The position numbers were made by a program, and so were the translations under genes. 36,393 bases of DNA from Streptomyces longispororuber (GTDB taxonomy: Bacteria; Actinomycetota; Actinomycetes; Streptomycetales; Streptomycetaceae), in NCBI RefSeq assembly GCF_014656095.1, contig NZ_BNBT01000083.1, positions 1-36,393 on the forward strand, given 5' to 3'. Under the pieces are notes generated by a model. The model did no database searches, was not told where the DNA came from, and worked only from the letters and a program-made list of their open reading frames with translations. Below are positions 7,201 through 14,338 of this stretch, one piece after another; within the stretch, counting starts at the first letter, position 1, and each line of letters begins with the position of its first letter.

Positions 7201-9440
7201 TTGTCGGTGTCGTCCTTCGCCTCGGCCGCGTCCTCGGCGCCGTCCTCGCCCTCGATCACGGGGATCAGGGAGAGCTTGCCGCGCGAGTCGATCTCGGCGA
7301 TCTCGACCTGGACCTTCTGGCCCACGCCGAGGACGTCCTCGACGTTCTCCACGCGCTTGCCGCCGGCGAGCTTGCGGATCTGCGAGATGTGCAGCAGGCC
7401 GTCCTTGCCCGGGAGCAGGGAGACGAACGCGCCGAAGGTCGTCGTCTTCACGACGGTGCCCAGGTAGCGCTCGCCGACCTCCGGCATGGTCGGGTTGGCG
7501 ATGCCGTTGATCGTGGCGCGGGCGGCCTCGGCGGCCGGGCCGTCGGCGGCACCGATGTAGATGGTGCCGTCGTCCTCGATCGTGATGTCGGCGCCGGTGT
7601 CCTCCTGGATCTGGTTGATCATCTTGCCCTTCGGGCCGATGACCTCACCGATCTTGTCCACCGGGATCTTGACGGTGATGATCCGCGGCGCGTTCGGGGA
7701 CATCTCGTCCGGAACGTCGATCGCCTCCATCATCACGTCGAGGATGTGCAGGCGGGCGTCGCGGGCCTGCTTCAGGGCCGCGGCGAGGACGGAGGCCGGG
7801 ATGCCGTCCAGCTTGGTGTCGAGCTGGAGGGCGGTCACGAACTCCTTGGTGCCGGCGACCTTGAAGTCCATGTCGCCGAAGGCGTCCTCCGCACCGAGGA
7901 TGTCGGTGAGGGTGACGTAGTGCGTCTCGCCCTCGATCTCCTGGGAGATCAGGCCCATGGCGATGCCGGCGACGGGGGCCTTCAGCGGCACACCGGCGTT
8001 CAGCAGCGACATGGTGGAGGCGCAGACGGAGCCCATGGACGTCGAGCCGTTGGACCCGAGGGCCTCGGAGACCTGACGGATCGCGTACGGGAACTCCTCG
8101 CGCGTCGGCAGGACGGGCACGAGGGCGCGCTCGGCGAGGGCGCCGTGGCCGATCTCGCGGCGCTTCGGGGAACCGACGCGGCCGGTCTCGCCGGTGGAGT
8201 ACGGCGGGAAGTTGTAGTTGTGCATGTAGCGCTTGCGCGTCACCGGGGACAGCGTGTCGAGCTGCTGCTCCATGCGGAGCATGTTCAGCGTCGTCACACC
8301 CAGGATCTGCGTCTCCCCGCGCTCGAACAGGGCGGAGCCGTGCACGCGCGGGATGGCCTCGACCTCGGCGGCCAGGGTGCGGATGTCGGTGACACCGCGG
8401 CCGTCGATGCGCTTCTTCTCCTTGATGACGCGCTCACGGACCAGGGACTTGGTCAGCGAGCGGTACGCGGCGGAGATCTCCTTCTCGCGGCCCTCGAACT
8501 CGGGGAGCAGCTTCTCGCCGGCCAGCGCCTTGACGCGGTCCAGCTCGGCCTCGCGCTCCTGCTTGCCCGCGATGGTCAGCGCCTGCGCCAGCTCCGTCTT
8601 GACGGCGGCGGTCAGGGCCTCCAGGACGTCGTCCTCGTAGTCGAGGAAGATCGGGAACTCGCCGACGGGCTTGGCGGCCTTGGCGGCGAGGTCCGCCTGG
8701 GCCTTGCACAGGACCTTGATGAAGGGCTTCGCGGCCTCGAGACCGGCGGCGACGACCTCCTCGGTGGGGGCCTCGGCACCGCCCTTGACCAGCTCGATGG
8801 TCTTCTCGGTGGCCTCGGCCTCGACCATCATGATCGCGACGTCGCCGTCCTCGAGGACGCGACCGGCGACGACCATGTCGAAGACGGCGTCCTCGAGCTC
8901 GGTGTGCGTCGGGAACGCGACCCACTGGCCCTTGATGAGGGCCACGCGGGTGCCGCCGATCGGGCCCGAGAAGGGCAGGCCGGCGAGCTGCGTGGAGCAG
9001 GAGGCGGCGTTGATGGCGACCACGTCGTAGAGGTGGTCGGGGTTGAGCGCCATGATCGTCTCGACGACCTGGATCTCGTTGCGCAGGCCCTTCTTGAAGG
9101 ACGGGCGCAGCGGGCGGTCGATGAGGCGGCAGGTGAGGATCGCGTCCTCGCTGGGCCGGCCCTCACGGCGGAAGAAGGAGCCGGGGATCTTGCCGGCCGC
9201 GTACATCCGCTCCTCGACGTCGACCGTCAGGGGGAAGAAGTCGAGCTGGTCCTTGGGCTTCTTGGAGGCGGTGGTGGCCGACAGCACCATGGTGTCGTCG
9301 TCCAGGTACGCCACGGCGGAGCCGGCGGCCTGCCGGGCGAGGCGGCCGGTCTCGAAGCGGATGGTGCGGGTGCCGAAGGAGCCGTTGTCGATGACGGCCT
9401 CGGCGTAGTGGGTCTCGTTCTCCACCAGCGGTTTCTCCAT
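7197..9440 (-). CDS. pnp: Polyribonucleotide nucleotidyltransferase (PNPase/GpsI)
   Basis: PNPase degrades RNA 3'-5' by phosphorolysis and can add 3' tails; the Streptomyces enzyme was first described as guanosine pentaphosphate synthetase. The product is 747 aa from the ATG at 9440. It has two RNase PH-like lobes (first with FFRREGRP, second with GSNGSTSMGSVCAST), then a KH domain with GPKG, then an S1 domain beginning GERYLGTVV and ending at LSLIPV, and a short acidic tail. An in-frame GTG at 9458 would add six residues. It lies downstream of rpsO, separated by a terminator-like hairpin and a 400-bp leader. Confidence 0.97.
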   Translation of the reverse strand: MEKPLVENETHYAEAVIDNGSFGTRTIRFETGRLARQAAGSAVAYLDDDTMVLSATTASKKPKDQLDFFPLTVDVEERMYAAGKIPGSFFRREGRPSEDAILTCRLIDRPLRPSFKKGLRNEIQVVETIMALNPDHLYDVVAINAASCSTQLAGLPFSGPIGGTRVALIKGQWVAFPTHTELEDAVFDMVVAGRVLEDGDVAIMMVEAEATEKTIELVKGGAEAPTEEVVAAGLEAAKPFIKVLCKAQADLAAKAAKPVGEFPIFLDYEDDVLEALTAAVKTELAQALTIAGKQEREAELDRVKALAGEKLLPEFEGREKEISAAYRSLTKSLVRERVIKEKKRIDGRGVTDIRTLAAEVEAIPRVHGSALFERGETQILGVTTLNMLRMEQQLDTLSPVTRKRYMHNYNFPPYSTGETGRVGSPKRREIGHGALAERALVPVLPTREEFPYAIRQVSEALGSNGSTSMGSVCASTMSLLNAGVPLKAPVAGIAMGLISQEIEGETHYVTLTDILGAEDAFGDMDFKVAGTKEFVTALQLDTKLDGIPASVLAAALKQARDARLHILDVMMEAIDVPDEMSPNAPRIITVKIPVDKIGEVIGPKGKMINQIQEDTGADITIEDDGTIYIGAADGPAAEAARATINGIANPTMPEVGERYLGTVVKTTTFGAFVSLLPGKDGLLHISQIRKLAGGKRVENVEDVLGVGQKVQVEIAEIDSRGKLSLIPVIEGEDGAEDAAEAKDDTDK

Positions 9441-9801
9441 TACGTATCGTCTTTTCACCCCGTGGCCCGTGTGGCCCGGGGTCCACCCCTGCCCGTGTGG
9501 CGGGGGCGGTGCGGAGAAGCGCGCCGTGGGTGCGGGCCGGTCTTCGATCGAAGCCCCCGGGGGACTCGCGTCCTCCGGAAGCCACTACCGAGGACCGGCG
9601 ACGGCGGGGTGCGCCTCTCCTTCGGTTCCTCTATGCGGTTGTGCTCTGCTCCGTGCGGCGGTGCGGTGGTGCTGTGTGCTCCGCCGCGCCGCGGTGGTGC
9701 TCCGGTCCCGCGCGGTCGCGGCCTGCGCGGTCGCGTCGCGCGCGGTGCCTTCCGTTTTTCCGGACGGTCCGGAGGCCACCGCGACTGTGTCGGATGTCAC
9801 C

Positions 9802-9830
9802 AGACTACAAAGCCACGGCGACACCGCGCA
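9802..9830 (-). promoter_or_regulatory. Candidate pnp promoter in the rpsO-pnp gap
   Basis: The gap 9441-9894 has no gene. On the minus strand a good -10 (TAGTCT, 9807-9802) lies just after the rpsO terminator, but its -35 (TGCGCG, 17 nt upstream) is poor. Separate pnp promoters in this gap are known in Streptomyces. The rest of the leader is GC-rich with local inverted repeats. Confidence 0.3.
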
Positions 9831-9839
9831 CGTACGGCA

Positions 9840-9885
9840 AAGGGAGCGGCCCCCTTCGAGTGCTTCGAGTGGGAACCGCTCCCTT
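9840..9885 (-). terminator. rpsO terminator / pnp leader hairpin
   Basis: AAGGGAGCGG (9840-9849) pairs with CCGCTCCCTT (9876-9885) in a perfect 10-bp stem, 10 nt after the rpsO stop. The apical part has a direct repeat of TTCGAGTG. In Streptomyces and E. coli the equivalent intergenic hairpins attenuate rpsO read-through and are RNase III targets, so this may serve both roles. Confidence 0.75.
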
Positions 9886-9894
9886 CACGGCGAC

Positions 9895-10182
9895 TTACTT
9901 GGCGCCCGCCGCACCGCGGCGGATGCCGAGGCGCTCGACCAGGGCACGGAAGCGCTGGATGTCCTTCTTGGCCAGGTACTGCAGCAGGCGGCGGCGCTGA
10001 CCGACCAGGATCAGCAGACCACGACGGGAGTGGTGGTCGTGCTTGTGCGTCTTCAGGTGCTCGGTCAGGTCCGAGATGCGGCGCGAGAGCAGCGCGACCT
10101 GGACCTCGGGGGAGCCGGTGTCGCCCTCCTTGGTACCGAACTCGGCCATGATCTGCTTCTTCGTAGCGGCGTCGAGCGACAC
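9895..10182 (-). CDS. rpsO: 30S ribosomal protein S15
   Basis: S15 binds 16S rRNA in the central domain early in 30S assembly. The 95-aa product is full length with the signature GSPEVQVALLSRRI, LTEHLKTHKHDHHSRRGLL, and LVGQRRRLLQYL. The GTG start at 10182 has a strong GAGGAG site 6 nt upstream. It heads the rpsO-pnp unit. A long leader with four small hairpins precedes it. Confidence 0.98.
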   Translation of the reverse strand: MSLDAATKKQIMAEFGTKEGDTGSPEVQVALLSRRISDLTEHLKTHKHDHHSRRGLLILVGQRRRLLQYLAKKDIQRFRALVERLGIRRGAAGAK

Positions 10183-10270
10183 GCGTACTCCTCAATGATG
10201 TCTACGTTCGCCTCCGAGTGCCCCTGGTCTTCTTCTCAGGGGTGCTTCCGGGACTCGGGAGGCATGGGGT

Positions 10271-10348
10271 CCACCTCGGGGAGGTGGGTGTCCACCTTGC
10301 GTGGTGGGTGTCCACCTCGGGGAGGTGGGATCCACCGGTGACGGTGGA
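10271..10348 (-). repeat. Four tandem mini-hairpins in the rpsO leader
   Basis: Two identical 17-bp units, CCACCTCGGGGAGGTGG, at 10271-10287 and 10312-10328 flank a related stem CCACC/GGTGG (10292-10307). A fourth stem, TCCACC/GGTGGA, lies at 10331-10348. All fold as short stem-loops about 90-165 nt before the rpsO start codon. They resemble a cis-regulatory or mRNA-stability element. Confidence 0.6.
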
Positions 10349-10421
10349 GTGCCGCGTGCCGCGTGGCGCGATCCGTCGGCCGAGTGGCCTGAGGGTGCGC
10401 GCAGACATGCGGGCGTTACAC

Positions 10422-10427
10422 AGCGTA
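10422..10427 (-). promoter_or_regulatory. Candidate rpsO -10 element
   Basis: On the minus strand TGGTACGCT is an extended -10 (TGnTACGCT). No convincing -35 is present 17 nt upstream; a GGAAA lies about 23-27 nt upstream of the hexamer. A start here gives a leader of about 230 nt that would contain the four hairpins. This is inference. Confidence 0.3.
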
Positions 10428-10457
10428 CCAGCCCGCAGGTGGGGGCTTTCCGGTGCC

Positions 10458-10478
10458 GGGTGGGGGCGGGGGCGGGGG
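10458..10478 (+). other. G-quadruplex-type motif upstream of rpsO
   Basis: Four runs of three to five G separated by single bases (T, C, C) occupy 10458-10478 on the plus strand. This fits the strict short-loop G4 pattern. It lies about 30 bp upstream of the candidate rpsO -10 and between the beta-propeller gene and rpsO. The rest of the gap 10349-10562 is GC-rich and gene-free. Confidence 0.5.
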
Positions 10479-10562
10479 CTGGCTCTGGGGTGCGTTGTCG
10501 CAGGTCATGGGGGTGGGGGTGGCGCGGTCCGGGCCGTGCGGCCTGGTCCGGGGGGCGCGCCC

Positions 10563-10585
10563 ACCGGCCGGGGGGCGTGGCCGGT
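10563..10585 (-). terminator. Terminator after the beta-propeller gene
   Basis: ACCGGCC (10563-10569) and GGCCGGT (10579-10585) form a 7-bp stem with a 9-nt loop, 4 nt past the stop codon at 10590. Confidence 0.5.
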
Positions 10586-10589
10586 CGGG

Positions 10590-12275
10590 TCACGCCCCCT
10601 CGATGCCCAGGGCGCCGTAGGCCGCGCCCTCCCCGGCCCCCTCGCGTGCGGCGCGCAGCTCCTTCGGGGCGATGAACACCCGGCCGCCCTCGACGACGAC
10701 GTCGGCCCGCCCCGGCTCCACGGGCCCGACGGTGTCCGGCACGCTGAACAGCAGGAACGGGCGCTCCTTGCCGGTTTCCGGGTCCAGGCTCACCACGGCG
10801 TCCGGGTCGACGCCGTTGCCGCTGCCGCGGAAGGCGAGGAGCTTGCCGCCGCTGACCTCCAGGGGGTACATCGTGCCGCGCCCCTGGGAGGGGAACTTCC
10901 GGACGGCCCTGCCGGTCGTGAGGTCGAAGGAGACGATCTCGTTCGCGTCGGCCCCCTTCCGCTCGGTCGCGAGGTAGAGCTGGTCACGGCCCACCGCGAT
11001 GGAGGGGCACGTCTCCACGGCGCCGAACAGCGGCGCGAGGCAGTCCTCCACGTACCGGCCTTCCGGCATGCCGACGGTCGCCCGGTACGCGCCCCGGTCG
11101 TCGAGGGCGATCAGGTCGGCCACCGCGCCGTCGTCGCCGTCCCCGGCGGCGACGGCGATGACGGCGGGCTCGGACGAGACGAGGTACACGTTCCGGGTCC
11201 CGCGGTCGACCTTGTAGGTCCACACCGGGTCACCCGTGCGCGGGTCCACCTTCTGCACGCGGTACGTGCGGTCGTCGCCGTCCCCGCACCGGCGCAGGGC
11301 GAGCAGCGCGCGCCCGCCCGCGAAGCCGGCGTCCCCGCAGGCCGAGGCGGAGGCGCTCGCCCACATCCGCTTGCCGTCCGCCATGTCGTACGCGACGGAG
11401 CCCTCGCCCCAGGCGACGGTGACCGCGCCGCGGGTCATGGTCACGTTGGTGTTCGGCGCGAAGGCCGTCCTGGCCTCGGGGAGCCGGGCCTGCCAGAGCT
11501 TCTTGCCGGTGTCGAGGTCCACGAAGACGAGCCGGTCGCAGGTGGCGGGGGGCTCGGGGCGGGCGGGCTTGCGCTTCTTGTCCTCGCGCTTTTCCTTGCC
11601 CTTTCCCTTGCCCTTCTTGCTCTTGTCGCCCTTCTTGCCCTTCCCGTCCTTCTTGTCGCCGTCCTTCTCGCCCTTCCCGGCGCCCTTGTCGTCCTTCTTC
11701 TTGTCGCCGTCCTTCTTGTCCTTCTTGTCCTGGGACTTCCCGGGCTTCTTGCCGTCGCCCTCGCCGTCCCCGTCGTCCTCCGCGCGCTCCTGGACGAGTA
11801 CCGCCGTACGTCCGTCCGCAGTGACGTGGCGGGTCGTGTCGCAGATGGGGCCGCCCAGGTCGGTGGACCAGGCTTGCTCGGACGTGCCGAACGTGAAGCC
11901 CTTGAGCTGGTCGCCCACGCCACGGACGAGGGTCTTGTCCGTGGCCCAGGTGCCGGGCGCGGGCACGGAGGCGTCGGCTCCGCGGCGCTTGCCGAACTCC
12001 TTCTCCCGGTAGTCGACGATCAGACGGCCCGCGGGCGAGCGCGGGAGGTCCTCGACGGTGTCCCTGATGTCGTCCGGCGCCTGCTGGACGGCCTTGGCGT
12101 CCTGCGCGTCCGCCTCGTCGTCGGTCGCCGACCAGAGCATCCAGCCGCCGGTGCACAGGACGAGGGCGAGCAGGCCCGCCGTACCGGCGAGCAGGCGTGT
12201 GCGGCGCTGTCTGCGTGCGCTGTCCTCGGCCAGGACGGACTGGGTGAACTGGGAACGGGGCGGGCCCTGGCTCAC
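10590..12275 (-). CDS. Membrane-anchored PQQ-like beta-propeller protein
   Basis: The 561-aa product starts at GTG 12275, with AAAGG about 8 nt upstream. A cytoplasmic N-terminus of about 26 residues precedes one membrane helix (about 27-48). The rest is predicted extracytoplasmic: repeated blade-like segments such as LVFVDLDTGKKLWQARL, VQKVDPRTGDPVWTYKV, IVSFDLTTGRAV and AVVSLDPETGKERPF, typical of PQQ/WD-like propellers. Between blades (about residues 167-238) lies a linker made almost entirely of K, D, G and E. It is downstream of eccD on the same strand, so it probably belongs to the T7SS locus as a cell-surface accessory protein. Its precise role is unknown. Confidence 0.8.
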   Translation of the reverse strand: MSQGPPRSQFTQSVLAEDSARRQRRTRLLAGTAGLLALVLCTGGWMLWSATDDEADAQDAKAVQQAPDDIRDTVEDLPRSPAGRLIVDYREKEFGKRRGADASVPAPGTWATDKTLVRGVGDQLKGFTFGTSEQAWSTDLGGPICDTTRHVTADGRTAVLVQERAEDDGDGEGDGKKPGKSQDKKDKKDGDKKKDDKGAGKGEKDGDKKDGKGKKGDKSKKGKGKGKEKREDKKRKPARPEPPATCDRLVFVDLDTGKKLWQARLPEARTAFAPNTNVTMTRGAVTVAWGEGSVAYDMADGKRMWASASASACGDAGFAGGRALLALRRCGDGDDRTYRVQKVDPRTGDPVWTYKVDRGTRNVYLVSSEPAVIAVAAGDGDDGAVADLIALDDRGAYRATVGMPEGRYVEDCLAPLFGAVETCPSIAVGRDQLYLATERKGADANEIVSFDLTTGRAVRKFPSQGRGTMYPLEVSGGKLLAFRGSGNGVDPDAVVSLDPETGKERPFLLFSVPDTVGPVEPGRADVVVEGGRVFIAPKELRAAREGAGEGAAYGALGIEGA

Positions 12276-12416
12276 GCTGGAAGCCTTTCTCCGATGGAGC
12301 GAGTGTCCGATGAAAACGGGTGGCCGGATCATAGGCCGCTCCACGTCGGCCGTTTCGCGCCGAGGGCCGGGCCGGGCGCAGCGGGGAGCCGGGGAACGCG
12401 GCCGCCCGGGCCGCGG

Positions 12417-12442
12417 GCGCCCCGCCGTGGCGGGGGGGGCGC
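12417..12442 (-). terminator. Hairpin directly after eccD
   Basis: GCGCCCC (12417-12423) pairs with GGGGCGC (12436-12442) and abuts the eccD stop codon (12445-12443). It may reduce read-through into the beta-propeller gene. Confidence 0.4.
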
Positions 12443-14026
12443 TCAGCTCGTCAGCGCGCGTACGGAGGCGTACACGTCGAAGACGGCGAGCGTCAGGGGC
12501 AGCAGGGTCAGCAGGACGAAGCCCTCGGCGATCTCCAGGAAGCGCCCCCAGAAGGGGGTCACCCCGCGGCGTGCCGTGATGAGCCCGATGGCGGCGCACA
12601 GGGCCGCGCCCGCCCCGATCGCGGCGGTGAGCCAGATCGTGCGCAGGTCGAGCGCCGCGGTGTCACCCGTCAGGGCGTCCCGCACGAGGGCGTCCGGCGG
12701 GTGCAGGGCCAGGCCGACGCCCAGCAGCACCAGGCAGGCAAGGCCCGCCGCGAGGCAGGCGGCGACCTGGGCCGTGTAGCGGAAGAGCTGGGCGCGCATG
12801 AGCATCGCGACACCGGTGGCCAGGGCCAGCAGCCGGGCCCACACGTCGGCGGAGGAGCCGAGGACCACCACGGCGGCGACGGCCACCAGGGCGCAGCCGC
12901 CGACGAGGCCGATGAGCAGCTCGTGCCCGCGGCGGGCCTGGGCGGCGATGCGTTCGGCGTCGACCGGGGGCTGGGGGGCGGGGTCCGGGTCGGGGTCGTA
13001 CGTGCGGCGGGCGGCGTGCGGCGGGTCGTAGCCGATGGGCAGCCGCGCGAAGCGCATGGACAGGCCCGGCAGGAAGGCGAGCGCGCCGACGGCGAGCGGC
13101 GCGCACAGGGCGGCGGTCCCGGTCGGGGTCAGGTCCCGCAGCGCCGCCACGAACGTCGCGAGCAGTCCGACGGCCCCGGCGGCCACGAAGGCCACGAACG
13201 GCCCGTCGCCGTGCGGCGAGACCAGGACGAGCACCACGGCGGCGATCAGCACGGCGGCGCAGGCCAGCAGGAACTGGAGCTTGCCGATCCCCTGGCCGTC
13301 GGCCGGTGGCAGCAGGCCGGAGCCCGCCACGGCCACGTTCGGCAGGGCGCCCAGGCCGAGCGCGACGGCCCCCGCGCGGTCGTCGTAGACGCGCCCCCGT
13401 ACGCAGGCGAAGGCGAGGAGCACCAGGCCCGCGACGGCGGCGAGGATGCCGGGGAGGCCGTGGGTGTCGTGCCGGGGCGCCGCGCTCCAGGCGGTGAAGG
13501 CGAGGAGGACCGGCAGCACGGCGCCGCCGGTGAGGCCCGCGACGCGGGTCAGGTCGGCGTTCCACAGCGTGCGGTCGCGGGTCACCGCGGAGGCAATGGC
13601 GTCGGACACGTCGTCGAAGACGGCGGGGGGCAGCGAGGCGGCGAAGGGCCGCAGGGTGAGGAGTTCGCCGTCGAGGATGCGCTGGGCGGCGAAGGTGCGG
13701 GCGCTGTCGAGGACGGCGCCGTCGCGGCGGACGAGGTGGTAGCCGACCGGGGCGCCCTCGGCGGGGCTCTGGCGCGCCAGGCGCAGGATCTCCGGGTAGA
13801 GGTCGGCGACCGGGACGTCGTCGGGCAGGGCCACGTCGATGCGGCTGTCGGGGGCGACGATGGTGACGCGGCAGAACCCGAGTCCCGCCCCGTCGGCGGC
13901 GGGCCCCGGGGCCCCGGCGCCGGTCGGCCCGGCACCGGCCCGTCCGGTTCCGGCCGCTCCGGCACCGGCCTGTCCCGCTCCGGTCTGTCCGGTTCCGGTC
14001 GCCCCGGCCGAGGCCGTCATGCTCAC
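12443..14026 (-). CDS. eccD: Type VII secretion integral membrane protein EccD
   Basis: EccD forms the membrane vestibule of the ESX secretion complex. The 527-aa product has an N-terminal Gly/Ala/Thr-rich stretch (about 45 residues), a ubiquitin-like cytosolic domain (about 51-135, beginning CRVTIVAPDSRIDVALPDD), then about eleven hydrophobic helices broken by a Pro/Asp-rich loop (YDPDPDPAPQPP), the family layout. GTG 14026 is chosen because AGGGGGAG lies 6 nt upstream; ATG 14020 is an alternative. The gene is divergent from eccC, so a shared control region lies between them. Confidence 0.92.
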   Translation of the reverse strand: MSMTASAGATGTGQTGAGQAGAGAAGTGRAGAGPTGAGAPGPAADGAGLGFCRVTIVAPDSRIDVALPDDVPVADLYPEILRLARQSPAEGAPVGYHLVRRDGAVLDSARTFAAQRILDGELLTLRPFAASLPPAVFDDVSDAIASAVTRDRTLWNADLTRVAGLTGGAVLPVLLAFTAWSAAPRHDTHGLPGILAAVAGLVLLAFACVRGRVYDDRAGAVALGLGALPNVAVAGSGLLPPADGQGIGKLQFLLACAAVLIAAVVLVLVSPHGDGPFVAFVAAGAVGLLATFVAALRDLTPTGTAALCAPLAVGALAFLPGLSMRFARLPIGYDPPHAARRTYDPDPDPAPQPPVDAERIAAQARRGHELLIGLVGGCALVAVAAVVVLGSSADVWARLLALATGVAMLMRAQLFRYTAQVAACLAAGLACLVLLGVGLALHPPDALVRDALTGDTAALDLRTIWLTAAIGAGAALCAAIGLITARRGVTPFWGRFLEIAEGFVLLTLLPLTLAVFDVYASVRALTS

Positions 14027-14168
14027 CTGCTGCTCCCCCTCAGTCCCTCGCGGCCCTGGACGCCATCGCCGTACCGGCCGTCCCGCCCACCGTGCCGCAC
14101 CCCATGAGAGGGCGCGCGCCGATCTCCCGCGTCTGGCCGGTTCTCGCGCCCCGGCCGTGTCACATGAC

Positions 14169-14200
14169 GTGAATTGCCCCTGTCCGGCGGCCGAATTCAC
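14169..14200. promoter_or_regulatory. Inverted repeat in the eccD-eccC divergent region
   Basis: GTGAATT (14169-14175) and AATTCAC (14194-14200) form a perfect 7-bp dyad with 18-nt spacing, AT-rich islands in GC-rich surroundings. A second dyad, GTCA-CA-TGAC, adjoins it on the left. The position between divergent T7SS core genes suits an operator. Confidence 0.4.
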
Positions 14201-14256
14201 ATCTGCTCACGCGCACGAACGGCACCTTACCGCTCCTGCGGCGGCCCGTGGGTCAG

Positions 14257-14262
14257 TAGGAT
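14257..14262 (+). promoter_or_regulatory. Candidate eccC -10 element
   Basis: TAGGAT, a good actinomycete -10, lies 77 nt before the eccC start. The -35 region 17 nt upstream is a poor match. Confidence 0.3.
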
Positions 14263-14338
14263 CGCGCGGTGGGCCGCGGCCTCCCGCGTCGGTGCCGGTG
14301 GTCGGAACACGTCGATCCAGCAAGGGAACTGATGCCGC

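Noticed and set aside
10202..10408. 68-codon minus-strand frame upstream of rpsO as a leader peptide
   Set aside because: No ribosome site, and its sequence is dictated by the hairpin repeats.
10218..12779. 853-codon plus-strand frame opposite the beta-propeller gene
   Set aside because: Low-complexity antisense of a gene with clear domains; no ribosome site.
14027..14200. N-terminal extension of EccD to 14200
   Set aside because: The extension is basic and unstructured and would cover the divergent control region; GTG 14026 has the ribosome site.
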